Assembly (NCBI RefSeq): GCF_036543075.1
Contig: NZ_JAZHPF010000018.1
Location: 1-64,000 of the forward strand
DNA: 64,000 nt
Direction: 5' to 3'
Source of the DNA: Deinococcus sp. YIM 134068
Lineage (GTDB): Bacteria; Deinococcota; Deinococci; Deinococcales; Deinococcaceae
The notes beneath the pieces are model-generated. The model was not told where the DNA came from. It searched no databases and worked only from the letters and a program-made list of their open reading frames with translations. Position numbers and translations under genes: made by a program. This document shows, piece after piece, positions 44,395 through 56,032 of this stretch; the first letter of the stretch is position 1, and every line of letters starts with the position of its first letter.

Positions 44395-45429
44395 ATGACC
44401 TCTCCCTCACTCACCCCCGTCACCACGCTGCCCGACACGACCACGCCCTATGTGCTGGAGGCCGGGGGCGGCACGTCCGGCGTCCTGCTCGGCCAGACCA
44501 CCCGCATCCTCGTGGGCGGGGCGCAGTCGGGGGGTGCCCTCGCCGTCGTCATGGTCCTCGGGCCGAAGGACAAGCCCATCCCCTTCCACAGCCACCGGGA
44601 GGCGCGCGACACCTTCCTCGTCACGCGCGGGCAGATGCAGCTCTGGGCGGACGGGGAGAGTCACGTCCTCAATCCCGGCGACTTCGCCTACGTCGCCCCC
44701 GGCAGCCCGCACGCCTACGGCTTCCTCGGGCAGCGGACGGAGATGGTCGGCGCGATCACTCCCGGCGGCTGGGAGGAGTTCTTCGTCTCCACCTCCAACC
44801 CATACGGGGGGCCGGTCTTTCCGCCCGTGGACACCTCGCCGCCCCCCTTCGAGCGGCTGGGCCGGGCGCAGGAGTTGCATGACGTGAGCTTCCGCCGCGA
44901 CCTCCAGCCCTTCGCCGCCGGGACGGGGCCGATGAACGAGACGCTGCCGGAGCGGGAGACCTCGTACTTCCTGCGGGCGGACTGCGGCGAGCGGCACGTG
45001 ATGTTCGGGCAGCTCTGCACGGTCCTGGCGGGCGGCGCCCAGACGGGCGGGGTGCTCGGCAAGGCGGTCATCGAGGGGCCGAGGGGGGCACGGATGCCCG
45101 CCCACGTCCACCGGGGGACCCACGAGGTGCTGTACGTCCTCGACGGGCGGCTGCGCGTGACGCTGGACGGGGCCGAGACGGTGGCGCATCCCGGCGACTG
45201 CGTGAACATTCCCGCCGGGTGCGTCCACGGCTACACGTTGGAGGGCAGCAGCACCCGCCTCCTGACGATGAACGCGGGGGCGGGGATCGAGCAACTCTTC
45301 GCCGTGGCGGGGGAGGCGTGGGCGTACCCCGTCTTCCCCGACGGGTCCCCCGCCCCCGGCGATCAGCCCGACCTCGCCCGCGCCGAGCAGACCCTCGACA
45401 TCTCGTTCGTCCCGTCGGAGTCAGCCTGA
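44395..45429 (+). CDS. Bicupin quercetin 2,3-dioxygenase-like protein
   Basis: A 344-residue protein with two cupin domains. The N-terminal metal site reads His65, His67, Asp72 and His106 ([19 protein letters not shown]). The C-terminal site reads His237, His239, Glu244 and His278 ([20 protein letters not shown]). As I recall, Bacillus subtilis QdoI/YxaG has ligands at 62/64/69/103 and 234/236/241/275, so every position is conserved at a constant +3 offset; only the N-terminal Glu is replaced by Asp. The enzyme opens the flavonol C-ring of quercetin or kaempferol, giving a depside and CO. It overlaps the next gene by one base (TGATG). Confidence 0.85.
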   Translation: MTSPSLTPVTTLPDTTTPYVLEAGGGTSGVLLGQTTRILVGGAQSGGALAVVMVLGPKDKPIPFHSHREARDTFLVTRGQMQLWADGESHVLNPGDFAYVAPGSPHAYGFLGQRTEMVGAITPGGWEEFFVSTSNPYGGPVFPPVDTSPPPFERLGRAQELHDVSFRRDLQPFAAGTGPMNETLPERETSYFLRADCGERHVMFGQLCTVLAGGAQTGGVLGKAVIEGPRGARMPAHVHRGTHEVLYVLDGRLRVTLDGAETVAHPGDCVNIPAGCVHGYTLEGSSTRLLTMNAGAGIEQLFAVAGEAWAYPVFPDGSPAPGDQPDLARAEQTLDISFVPSESA

Positions 45430-46409
45430 TGCCCCCGTCCCCCGTCCCCTCCCCGGCCCCGGACCTGATCGCCCGCTTCGGTCCCGCCTGGAACAAGACG
45501 GTCGCCGACGAGACCCTGGCCGCCTACCTGCCCGTCCACCGCCGACTCTCCGGGGAGAGCACGGAGGGCGTGCGCGTCACCCGTGACCTCCCGTACGGCC
45601 CCCATGAACGTCACCGCCTGGACGTATACCGGCCCGCCGCGCCGGGACCGCATGGGGTGGTGCTGTTCTTCCACGGCGGCGGCCTGTGGACGGGGGACAA
45701 GACCCTCCCGGAGTCGGGGGGCCTGGTCTATGCCAACCTCGGCGGCTTCCTCGCGCGGCATGGCGTCGTCGCGGTGGTGGCGAACTACCGCCTGGTCCCG
45801 CACGTCCGCTTTCCCGGCGGCGGGGAGGACGTGGCGCGGGTGGTGGCCTGGGCACGCGAGCACATCGCCGGGTATGGCGGCGACGCCCATGACCTCACCC
45901 TTTTCGGGAACTCGGCGGGGGCCATTCACGCTGCCACCTACCTGTTTCGTCAGGAGCTGCAAGAGGGGGGCACGCCGGGGGTGGCCCGCGCCGTGCTGCT
46001 CTCCACGCCCTGCACGCTGCCGCACGGCGGCCCACGGGAGGAGGTCACGAAGGCGTACTTCGGGGCGGACGGGGCGCAGATCGACGCGAACGCCCCGCTG
46101 GGCCTGCTCCGCGCGTACCGGGGCGACACGGTGCCCCTGCTGTTCATGACGGCGGAGTTCGACCCGGAGGAGATCGAGCGGCCCAGCCTCCGCTTCCTCT
46201 CCGCGTACGGGGAGAAGTACGGCGCTCTCCCCCACTTCTCTCAGGTGCCCGGCCACAACCACCTCTCCACGGTCCTCAGCCTGGGAACGGAGGACATGGC
46301 GCTGGCCCGCCCGCTGCTGGGCTTTCTCGGAAGGGCCGGGCCGGAGGAGCACCCCCACGCGGCGGCCCCGGCACCGCACACCGCCGACCTCGCGGGAAAG
46401 CGGAGGTGA
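45429..46409 (+). CDS. Alpha/beta hydrolase, probable esterase coupled to the bicupin
   Basis: A 326-residue hydrolase of the HSL/carboxylesterase type with no signal peptide. The oxyanion motif is HGGG (His82 onward), the nucleophile is Ser162 in GNSAG, the acid is the Asp of TAEFDPEE and the base is the His of VPGHNHLS. The start overlaps the bicupin stop as TGATG, so the two are translationally coupled. An esterase is the next step expected after quercetinase, hydrolysing the depside to protocatechuate (or 4-hydroxybenzoate) and a phloroglucinol carboxylate. That role is inferred from context. The Ala/Pro/His-rich C-terminus is variable. Confidence 0.82.
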   Translation: MPPSPVPSPAPDLIARFGPAWNKTVADETLAAYLPVHRRLSGESTEGVRVTRDLPYGPHERHRLDVYRPAAPGPHGVVLFFHGGGLWTGDKTLPESGGLVYANLGGFLARHGVVAVVANYRLVPHVRFPGGGEDVARVVAWAREHIAGYGGDAHDLTLFGNSAGAIHAATYLFRQELQEGGTPGVARAVLLSTPCTLPHGGPREEVTKAYFGADGAQIDANAPLGLLRAYRGDTVPLLFMTAEFDPEEIERPSLRFLSAYGEKYGALPHFSQVPGHNHLSTVLSLGTEDMALARPLLGFLGRAGPEEHPHAAAPAPHTADLAGKRR

Positions 46410-46816
46410 GGCGAGGAATTATCCGTGTCTGATACGGTTTCCGTCCAATCCGTTATCAAATCGGCGTCCTCCCGATTTGATAACTCCTTTCCCGGCAACC
46501 CTAAACGTTCCTTCTCGCTCCGCTCGGATTGAACAGTTTTTGTAACTGTTCAATCGGAATCTGTATGAGTTGGTGGCCGCACACTGAAGGGCGTCGCCGA
46601 ACCTCCTTTCGAGTCCGCGAGACGGGCAGACGCCACCGGAGGAGCTGCCCCCGTCCGTGCCGTCGGTGAGGCGTTCGGGCAGGGCGCTCTCCCGCATCCC
46701 GACGGGCCAGAGCAGGAATCCCCAGTTCCACCCCGGCGGACAGGTGCCTCCTCCTCTTTTCTGTGATAGCTCCATACTGAGCACCCACCCCACAGAACGA
46801 GACCCACGGAGGACCC
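46410..46816. other. Intergenic region with repeat D2
   Basis: About 400 bases after the hydrolase gene. They hold repeat D copy 2 (46431-46569) and the upstream region of the next secreted-protein gene. Other frames look like read-through; no gene remnant is recognised. Confidence 0.45.
46431..46569 (+). repeat. Repeat D copy 2
   Basis: It has the same layout as 24323: a first perfect 12-base hairpin (TTATCAAATCGG/CCGATTTGATAA), the core TTCTCGCTCCGCTCGG, a second perfect 12-base hairpin (GATTGAACAGTT/AACTGTTCAATC) and a final TATGAG. Arm sequences differ from copy 1, but pairing is kept. Confidence 0.65.
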
Positions 46817-48133
46817 ATGCCCGGACCCTTTCGCCCACTCCCCCTCCTCGCCGCCGTGCTGAGTGCCGCGCTGGCCCTGACCACCCCGGCGGGCGCGGCC
46901 CCGGCCCGGTATGCGGGCGTCACCTGGCAGGACCCGCCGGGGATGAAGGTGACGGACGCCTACCGCTACAACTGCCCTGGCCGCTGCGTGGTGTACGAGG
47001 GGGATACGGGCGACGTGACCGACGATTTCCCGCTGATCCGCGTCCACGAGGCGCTGCCCGCAGGTGGGCCGGGTGCCCTGGCGAGCCTGACCGCGTGGAT
47101 GGAAAAGGGCCGGGGCGAGGTCGTCCGGGTGCTCAACAGCGGCAGTGAAAAGGTTGGTGGGGTGACGGTCACGCTGGCCGTGCTCTCCCGCGCGGACGAC
47201 GCTCAGGACGACGACCCCGACTATTCGCTCTTCGTCCTGCTGGACCAGGGGGGCGTGACCCTGCCGCTGGAGCTGTACGGCTTTCGGCAGGGGGACGTGT
47301 CCGGCCCGCGCCTCGCCGTGCTGACCGCGCTGGCCGACAGCGTGCGCCTCAGCCCGGAGGCGGTCAGGAAGGACCTGACGGCCCGCACGGCGCGGTTCGC
47401 CACTCTGCAACGGGCCATCGCAGAAGGCTACGCGCGGGGCGAGCGGGCGCGGGTCTTCGCGTACATCAACACGGGCGTCATGGCAGTGCCGGGCGGCGAC
47501 CTCGGCCTCGTCATGCAGACCTATCAGGACGTGCGGCTGGCGGCCTTTCTCCCCGGCGGCGTCTTCCTGAGCGCCGATCCCGAGCCGGACTACCGCGCCC
47601 CCGACCTGCGGCGCGTGGGCGAGGGCGAGCTGCCCGCGACGTGGAAGGCAGTCTCGGGCGGCTTTCAGGTCACGGCCCCGAACGGTGGAGTGACGGTCTA
47701 CCGGCTGAGTCAGAACGGCCCGCAGGCGACCCTGACGGCGGGGGGCACGACCTACCGCGAGGCCGCGCCCCTGAAGCCCGCCGACCTCGTGGGCATCTTC
47801 GGCACGGTGAGCACCTCGTCGTCGAGCGTGGGGGGCACCGCCGTCTTCTCCCGCAGCGACCGCGACCTGGAGTTGCGGCAGGGCGGGCGCTATCTCTCGG
47901 CCAATACGAGCTTCACGGTGGTCAGCGGCCCCAACGTCGGGGGCGGCACGAACGGGGATCGCCAGGCGGGCGGGCGCTGGAGCTACGACCCGGCCTCCTT
48001 CACCCTGACCCTGCGCCCGGACGGGGGCGGCGTCCGCAGCGGGCCGACCTATACGCTGGCTTACGGCGCTCAGCGCAGGGAGAAGAGCGTGGACTGGACC
48101 CTGCTGGGCGAGCATGATTGGTGGAAGAAATGA
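46817..48133 (+). CDS. Secreted protein of unknown function (paralogue of the next gene)
   Basis: A 438-residue exported protein with a signal peptide ([20 protein letters not shown]). The N-terminal domain contains a Cys pair ([12 protein letters not shown]). From about residue 225 it shares a beta-rich module with the downstream protein: [30 protein letters not shown], then [16 protein letters not shown] and a [17 protein letters not shown] strand, each with a counterpart there. I do not recognise a named family. Its stop overlaps the next start as ATGA, so both are made together, probably for the cell surface. Confidence 0.7.
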   Translation: MPGPFRPLPLLAAVLSAALALTTPAGAAPARYAGVTWQDPPGMKVTDAYRYNCPGRCVVYEGDTGDVTDDFPLIRVHEALPAGGPGALASLTAWMEKGRGEVVRVLNSGSEKVGGVTVTLAVLSRADDAQDDDPDYSLFVLLDQGGVTLPLELYGFRQGDVSGPRLAVLTALADSVRLSPEAVRKDLTARTARFATLQRAIAEGYARGERARVFAYINTGVMAVPGGDLGLVMQTYQDVRLAAFLPGGVFLSADPEPDYRAPDLRRVGEGELPATWKAVSGGFQVTAPNGGVTVYRLSQNGPQATLTAGGTTYREAAPLKPADLVGIFGTVSTSSSSVGGTAVFSRSDRDLELRQGGRYLSANTSFTVVSGPNVGGGTNGDRQAGGRWSYDPASFTLTLRPDGGGVRSGPTYTLAYGAQRREKSVDWTLLGEHDWWKK

Positions 48134-50190
48134 CGCACTTGCTCAGAATCTGCCTGCTCGCCCTGCTGCTGGCCGGGGCCGCCGCCGCGAAGACCTACAC
48201 CCTCGGCGCGTGGGCGTTCACGCTGCCGGACGGGGCGAAGGAGTCGGTGCAAGACGGCGTGCGTGCGTTCGCGGTGGGGGGTGCCGCGTACCTGTTCACG
48301 CCGCCGGAACCGCTCGCGGGCCGCACGCTGGAGGCGGTCGCCGGGGCCACGGTCGCCGACCTCACGCGGGGGAAGAACAGCACCGTCCGGCTGGGTGCCC
48401 GTGAGAGCGTGGACGGCGCGGAGGTGCTCGCCTACAGCGGGGGCGTCACCGACCCCACCACCGGGGAGGGGAACGTGCAGGTCTACTTCTTCTTCGCGCG
48501 GGGAGGCCAGTGGGGGCTGGCGCTCCTGCTGGCGGGCGCGGACGCCGACATCGACGAGGCGATGGAGCCGTTGGGCACCGTCACCTTCCGCCCGTCGGGG
48601 CTGACGGCGAGGGGAGAGGCGCTACCCCGGCTGCCCGCCGTGCCGTGGTCCACCGGACGCGCGGACCGCGTGGCGGCCTCCACCGCCGCCGTCACGTATC
48701 CAGCGGCCCGCAAGCGTGGCCTGGACCCGCGCACGGACCTGTTGCCCGACGCCTTCGACTGCTACTTCGTGGGCGAGTACAACCGCGACGACGTGCGCGC
48801 CATGACGCCGACGCCCGACCTGCGCGTGGCGGTGGCGGCGGGCGGCACGTACACCCTGACGGACGGCACCACGCGCACGTCTGGCCGCTGGACACAGCCC
48901 AAGGCGGCGGGGGAGACGCCGACCCTGACGCTGGAGGGTCCGCTGACGGCCTCCAGAAGCTACGTGCGGGGCAACGACGACGACGGCCAGACCTTCCAGG
49001 CCGAGCACGCGGCAACTCGAAGGGGAGTCCTGTGTTATCAGGCCGGACCGAGGGCCGAGGCCCTGCGCCTGGAGCTGACCCGCAAGCGCGTCGGCACGGA
49101 GGCGCTGACCTGCCGGGACGCGCGGGGCGGCTCGCCCTACGCCCTGAACTTCGGGGCGGGCACCTACTCCACCCCGAGGGGGAACGGGCGCACCCGGCTG
49201 GTCTTCTCGGGAAGCCGCTCGGGGGACTGGGCGGGCCTCGTGCAGTTCACGGGCGGCCCGTTCGACCTCTCCGTCGGTGAGATGGACGAGGACGAGCACG
49301 GCAACCGCGAGCTGGAGATTACTGAGAAGACCACCGACTCCAGGCTGTTCTACCGAGAGAGCACCACCACCCTGATCGCCACCTGCCGCGCGAGGGTCAC
49401 ACCCAGGCCGGGGCTGCTGTATGGCCGCGCGCCCGCACCGAACACGGGGGTCGGCGGCGGGCCGGACGGGCTGTTCGTCAGCCTGCAAAATCGCCCACGG
49501 ATAATCGGGACCCTCTTCACGGCCTGGTACGAACTCGAACTGTCCCTCTTCCGGCCCGGCGGCTTCCATCTGGACGGCCTCGACCCCACCGAACTGGGCA
49601 CCGTGCCCGACTGCACCCGCACCCGGCCCAACGGCGACCCCTTCTGCGAACGCTACACGTTGAAAGGCGGCCAGTTGCTCTTCCAGGACGACGACGGCAC
49701 CTGGGACGATCCACAGGCCTACCGCAAGACGGCGGACGGCTTCACCCTGGGGGAGACGCGGTACGTCCGGGTGACGCCCCTCACCGCCGCCGCGCTGGCC
49801 GGGGTGTACACGTCGGAGGACTTCACCGGAAGCGGCCCGGCGGGTGGTGCCCTCGGCGGCGGGGTCGGGGTTTACAACGCGCTGTCAGGCGGCTACCTGT
49901 TTACCCCGCAGGGGGGCTTCCAGTGGAAGTCCAGCTCGTCGAGTTCCACATTGATCTCGCCCAATCCGGTGCTGGGCGGGGCGGTCGGCGGCGGAAGTTC
50001 CACCCGCACGGAAGGGGGACAGGGCAAGCTCACCGTGAAGGACAACTGGCTGACCCTCACGTTCGACGATGGCCGGGTTCAGCGCCTGTTCGTCTATCCC
50101 CAGCCCGCCGTCTTCCTGGGGGACGACCCGACACGGGGAGAGCGCCTGAATATCGGCGGGTCGTGGCTGAAGCGGGTGGGCGGGCGCTGA
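48130..50190 (+). CDS. Secreted multi-module protein of unknown function
   Basis: A 686-residue exported protein with a signal peptide ([19 protein letters not shown]) followed by a DcrB/PsbP-like region (YTLGAWAFTLPDGAKESVQDG, to about residue 165). Several beta-rich modules follow (FDCYFVGEYNRDD, DLRVAVAAGGTYTLTDG, YELELSLFRPGGFHLDG, LAGVYTSEDFTG, GGYLFTPQGGFQWKSS). The last two correspond to the modules of the preceding gene. Single Cys residues recur before the modules (DAFDCYF, GVLCYQA, ALTCRDA, VPDCTR, DPFCERY) and may form disulfides. The function is unknown. It converges with the next gene, 16 bases apart. Confidence 0.7.
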   Translation: MTHLLRICLLALLLAGAAAAKTYTLGAWAFTLPDGAKESVQDGVRAFAVGGAAYLFTPPEPLAGRTLEAVAGATVADLTRGKNSTVRLGARESVDGAEVLAYSGGVTDPTTGEGNVQVYFFFARGGQWGLALLLAGADADIDEAMEPLGTVTFRPSGLTARGEALPRLPAVPWSTGRADRVAASTAAVTYPAARKRGLDPRTDLLPDAFDCYFVGEYNRDDVRAMTPTPDLRVAVAAGGTYTLTDGTTRTSGRWTQPKAAGETPTLTLEGPLTASRSYVRGNDDDGQTFQAEHAATRRGVLCYQAGPRAEALRLELTRKRVGTEALTCRDARGGSPYALNFGAGTYSTPRGNGRTRLVFSGSRSGDWAGLVQFTGGPFDLSVGEMDEDEHGNRELEITEKTTDSRLFYRESTTTLIATCRARVTPRPGLLYGRAPAPNTGVGGGPDGLFVSLQNRPRIIGTLFTAWYELELSLFRPGGFHLDGLDPTELGTVPDCTRTRPNGDPFCERYTLKGGQLLFQDDDGTWDDPQAYRKTADGFTLGETRYVRVTPLTAAALAGVYTSEDFTGSGPAGGALGGGVGVYNALSGGYLFTPQGGFQWKSSSSSSTLISPNPVLGGAVGGGSSTRTEGGQGKLTVKDNWLTLTFDDGRVQRLFVYPQPAVFLGDDPTRGERLNIGGSWLKRVGGR

Positions 50191-50206
50191 GCCTCCGCGT
50201 CCCGCG

Positions 50207-50944
50207 CTACTTGCGGACGGTGAAGCCTCGCTCGGTCAGGTCCACGAGGCCGAGGTCCAGACCAAGCTCCGCCGTGCCCTGCGCGAGGCCCTGGCCGAAC
50301 TCGGCGCGGCTGGCGGGGTCGTCCTTCCAGGCCTCGGCCAGCGCGCCGAAGAGGACGGTTTGCAGCAGCAATGATTCGGCCATCTCCTGCTTCTGGGTGT
50401 CGTTCAGCCCGGCGACGGCAGGGATGGAGAGCAGCAGGGGCCGGAACTGGTCGCGCAGCCCGACCACCTGCGCCCGCGTGGGGTCGTCGGTGCGGCTCTG
50501 GGTCATCAGCCACGCGTAGCTCCAGTACAGCGCCCACACGTCGGCGACGTTGGTGGAACTCAGGCCGAACAGAGTCTTCATCTGCCGGTCGATCTCGGCA
50601 AACACGTCCGCGCCCGTGAAGAGCTTCTGCCACTCCGCCCCCGACTCCGGGCTGGCCGCCGTGACCTCGCCCACGAAGGTGTCGATCACCCCCCGGCGCA
50701 CCGCCGGGCTGACCTTGAAGTTCAGCGCCCCTGGCTGGGCGACCGGGGCGGGTGGGCGAGGGGTCGCCGGGGTCTGGCCGGTGGTTGTCCCCCCGGTCGC
50801 CGGGGCCGCCGGGCCGCTCACCCCCTTCATCAGCTTGAAGATCGAACTCGACAGGCTGGAGGCGCTGCCGCCCAGGCCCTGGGCCGAGGCGGGCTGCGGG
50901 AGGGCGAACAGGAGGGCGAGGGTGAGCAGAGCGCGTTTGAACAT
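50207..50944 (-). CDS. DUF6683-like secreted protein
   Basis: A 245-residue exported protein with a signal peptide (MFKRALLTLALLFALPQPASA), a Pro/Thr-rich linker (to about residue 80) and a helical domain: NFKVSPAVRRGVIDTFVGEV, a STNVADVWALYWSYAWLMTQ helix, then LNDTQKQEMAESLLLQTVLFGALAEAW. The AD.WALYW pattern resembles DUF6683, a family of unknown function; that assignment is from recall. GGAGGAA precedes the ATG. Confidence 0.65.
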   Translation of the reverse strand: MFKRALLTLALLFALPQPASAQGLGGSASSLSSSIFKLMKGVSGPAAPATGGTTTGQTPATPRPPAPVAQPGALNFKVSPAVRRGVIDTFVGEVTAASPESGAEWQKLFTGADVFAEIDRQMKTLFGLSSTNVADVWALYWSYAWLMTQSRTDDPTRAQVVGLRDQFRPLLLSIPAVAGLNDTQKQEMAESLLLQTVLFGALAEAWKDDPASRAEFGQGLAQGTAELGLDLGLVDLTERGFTVRK

Positions 50945-51208
50945 GCTTCCTCCGGGGGAGTGCTGGCGGGGCGGCGGGTGTGGCCCCGAGTATAGGACCG
51001 CTCCCCGCACATCGGAGACCTCACCGCAGCGGACGAGGAGGTCGAGGAGGGGGCGTGGGCGTCCTCTGCCCCCCACACCAGCTCTGGTTCAGATGTGTTT
51101 GGAACGGCGCTCTACACACAAAAGTCGAAGGCCGCCAGGCAGCGGCGACCTTTGCGCGTCCTCCCCTTTGGCCTGACTTTCCTTCTCTTCCCCGCCTCCC
51201 CGCATGAC

Positions 51209-52708
51209 CTACGGTGCCGCCACCCTGTCCATCCACGCGAAGAGTTGATCGAGGTCGTAGTCCCCGCTGTGAGGGACGTTCCACGGCAGGAACAGGTCCA
51301 CGTCGTAGCCCGCGTTGATGAGGCGGGTTCCCAGGATCACCGGGACGGCCAGGGACGTGTCCCGGTCCGCCGTGCCCGTCCGAATCCGCCAGTGGAGCGC
51401 CCGCTGGGTGCCCGTCGCCCCGACGTAGTTCATGGGGTTCATCAGGCGGACCACCTCGGGTTCGGCCACCGCGCCGCCCGCCTTGCTCCGCTGCTGGCTG
51501 AACGCCGTGAAGTGCCGCGCATTCGCCGCGCTCGTCCCGAACAGCTCGTTCTCGCCGTTCTCCAGGCTCAGGCCGTCGAAGGCTGGCGGTATCTTCTGGC
51601 GGCCCACGGCGCGAACGTAGGCGTCGAAGTCGACCGCCGTGACCCGCCCGCCGGAAACCGTGAGATAGGTCGCGGCGGAGAGGTCCTGCCCCGCGTCCAG
51701 GGCCGTCTGCGCGGAGGCCTGAATGAACGACGCGACATACTCCTTGAAGGAGCCGTTGCCGTTCTGGTCCAGGGTCAGGACGCTGCTGCCACCTCCGCTG
51801 CCGCTCCTGATTCGCAGGCCGTTGAGGTAGGCCGGGAACGTCGGCTTCAGCTCGTTCGAGAGCGCGATCTGTTCCGCCGTCAGCGTCCCCGGAACGAGCG
51901 TGCGCTGGATGCGGAAGTCCGTGTCCCTGGCGATTTGCAGCCGGGTGTAGTCGTTCACCCCGCCGAATTGCCACTCGTAGGCGGCGTCGGCGTTCTCCAG
52001 GTTGGTGATGGGGCAGTAGCTGGAGACGGCGAAGATGTCGTCACGTGTCTGCGCCGCACCCAGGGCGGTCAGGTACGGCTCGTAGTCCCGGTTATTGCCG
52101 GAGGCTCCCAGCAGGGCGGAGAGTGCCCCGCCCGCGCTCGTGCCGTTGGAGATGATCCTCTCCGCGTTCCCCGGCATCGCCCGGTCGTTGTAGCGCAGGT
52201 AGCGCACGGCGGCCTTGAGGTCCACGATGGCGGCGGGGGCCTTGCCGACGAACTCGCCCGCCGCGTTCTTGGTGGAGCGGCCCCTGGCACCGGGAGCGGC
52301 CACCACGTAGCCCCTGGACAGCGCGACGAGGGCGGCGTTGGGACTCCCCGTGCGCTCGTCGTTGCCCGCCGTCCCCGGCTCCGCCTGCATATAGCCGCCG
52401 ACCCCGTTGGGGAGGAAGATGGGTGCGGTCTGCGCGTTGTACGCCCCGATGGTCCGGCCCCCGAAATACTCCTCGGGGACGTAGATGTTCATGCTCTGGT
52501 AGGTCGTGTCCTGGGGACTGCGCACGTAGACGACACGCTCGTAGGCGCGGTAGCGGACCTCCCTGCCGTTCACCTGCGTCGTCACCGGGCGGAACGCGTT
52601 GGCGTCGAAGTCGAGGTTGTAGACCCTTGTGCCGGAGGTGTTGGTCATAAGCGTGCAGGAGTTGAGCAGGAGGGCGGAACCGAGGAGCCAGAGGGTGCGT
52701 TTGAACAC
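51209..52708 (-). CDS. Tannase-like (tannin acyl hydrolase) lipoprotein
   Basis: A 499-residue exported lipoprotein. The signal peptide ends in the lipobox LLLNSC. The body follows the subtype-B tannase pattern: YQSMNIYVPEEYFGG, TAPIFLPNGVGGYM, the nucleophile Ser191 in NGTSAGGALSALLGASGNN, and SYCPITNLENADAAYEW. The C-terminal PWNVPHSGDYDL could hold the catalytic His. Such enzymes split galloyl esters of tannins, and related ones split feruloyl esters. The start is a GTG at 52708 with GGAAGG upstream. Being surface-anchored, it could release gallate or other phenolic acids outside the cell. It stands alone but is only 5 kb from the flavonoid cluster. Confidence 0.82.
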   Translation of the reverse strand: MFKRTLWLLGSALLLNSCTLMTNTSGTRVYNLDFDANAFRPVTTQVNGREVRYRAYERVVYVRSPQDTTYQSMNIYVPEEYFGGRTIGAYNAQTAPIFLPNGVGGYMQAEPGTAGNDERTGSPNAALVALSRGYVVAAPGARGRSTKNAAGEFVGKAPAAIVDLKAAVRYLRYNDRAMPGNAERIISNGTSAGGALSALLGASGNNRDYEPYLTALGAAQTRDDIFAVSSYCPITNLENADAAYEWQFGGVNDYTRLQIARDTDFRIQRTLVPGTLTAEQIALSNELKPTFPAYLNGLRIRSGSGGGSSVLTLDQNGNGSFKEYVASFIQASAQTALDAGQDLSAATYLTVSGGRVTAVDFDAYVRAVGRQKIPPAFDGLSLENGENELFGTSAANARHFTAFSQQRSKAGGAVAEPEVVRLMNPMNYVGATGTQRALHWRIRTGTADRDTSLAVPVILGTRLINAGYDVDLFLPWNVPHSGDYDLDQLFAWMDRVAAP

Positions 52709-53311
52709 AGGAGGACCTTCCCACGGAGGAATGAGGGGACGGACGACACCGTGGCCGCCGCCGAACAGGTGAACTTGAGTGACATCCGGGTGGGGCGACG
52801 TCGTGGCCCGCCTGCACCCCACACCTTGCTCCCCAGCATGACGACGGGGTGTAAGGGTCGGATAAGGGTTTCCTTGCAACTTGCCGGGTGACGCCGTATC
52901 GTTCACCCGCTCCGTTGGCAGAGGGCGGGCGCACACGTGGTCGGCCCGCTGCCTTCCGCGACGTGTGCGGCAGGGTTGACCCTCGCTGTTTCGCCCCGCC
53001 TCCTCGATCACGTGCTCCCGTCGGTGGTGGGCGCGTGGCCGACGTTCACCTGTCAGGGCGAAGCTCACGCAGCTTGTCACCGTGAGCGGAGCGAAGGGTC
53101 CCTGCGGCGGGTGATGCTTCGCTGACGGTCAGCATGATGACATCTATGCGCCCCACCTTGATCCTCTCTTGCCTGGGCCGGGGCGACGGCGACGGTTCCT
53201 GCTTCCGGACCGGACCCGCGCCCCCCGACTCCCGGCGGTGGCCCATGAGGTACAGGGCCTGTCCGCTCCCCGAACCCGTGGCGCTCGGCGGCCTGCCCCG
53301 GAGCAGCGCCC
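52709..53311. other. Intergenic region with repeat B3
   Basis: About 600 bases between the tannase start and the end of the disrupted kinase gene. Repeat B copy 3 lies inverted at 53076-53139. An open minus-strand frame continues the kinase beyond its proper end, but only as frameshifted read-through. No other gene is seen. Confidence 0.45.
53076..53139 (-). repeat. Repeat B copy 3
   Basis: Read on the minus strand it gives CATGCTGACCGTCAGCGAAGC and GGGACCCTTCGC...GCTCACGGTGAC, matching the copies at 32245 and 36882. Confidence 0.6.
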
Positions 53312-55342
<2,031 letters not shown>

Positions 55343-55494
55343 GGGGTCAAGATACTGTTCCGCGCGGATGCGAGAGGCGGCCCATCCCCCACCGGGTGGT
55401 GTCCTGTCGAGGTCGGTGTGGCCTGCCCTGACGGTGTGGGGTGGACCCCACGGCTACGCGGCGGGGGAGCGGGGTGGAACCCGGCCCGGCGGGT

Positions 55495-55908
55495 CTACTC
55501 GGTGCCCAGGCCGCCCTTGAGGGTGGAGGCGACCTTGAAGGCGACCTTCCTGCCCGCCGGAATCTGAATCCTCTCGCTGGTGCCGGGCCGCACCCCGGTC
55601 CGGGCCGCCGTCTCGCGCACGGAGAGCGTGCCCAGGCCGGGCAGGCCCACACTCTGGCCGCCGCGCAACGCCTCCACGACCCCGCCGAGCAGCGCGTCGA
55701 TGGCCGCCGCCGCCTGCCCCTTGCTCAGGCTGGTGCGCCCGGCGACCTGCTCGGCGAGGTCGGTCCTGCCGAGCCTGCCGACGTCGTGCGCGCCCGTGCG
55801 TGTGATCGGCGCGTTGCCGGGGCCGCTCTGCCCGGCGGCGGCAAAGGTCGCGTCGTCCAGCAACGCCTGGGTCTTGGCCTTCTTGATCTTCTCGCCCCGC
55901 TGCGCCAT
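55495..55908 (-). CDS. HU family DNA-binding protein with N-terminal extension
   Basis: A 137-residue nucleoid protein. Residues 1-48 are an extension ([19 protein letters not shown]...), and the HU fold starts at [28 protein letters not shown]. The DNA-binding arm is present in [41 protein letters not shown]. Extended HU proteins are characteristic of Deinococcus. The extension here is less Lys-rich than in the D. radiodurans protein as I remember it. It is monocistronic. Confidence 0.9.
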   Translation of the reverse strand: MAQRGEKIKKAKTQALLDDATFAAAGQSGPGNAPITRTGAHDVGRLGRTDLAEQVAGRTSLSKGQAAAAIDALLGGVVEALRGGQSVGLPGLGTLSVRETAARTGVRPGTSERIQIPAGRKVAFKVASTLKGGLGTE

Positions 55909-56032
55909 GTGGGCCTCCTGCCCGTCATCTTGCGGGTCGCCGCGCCCCAGGGGAAGCGGGGGACGGCGAGACTTCAGGCTCGCTCAAGCAGGCCGGGGAA
56001 ACCGGGAGACTCCTGCCCGGCGTCGCCCAGGT

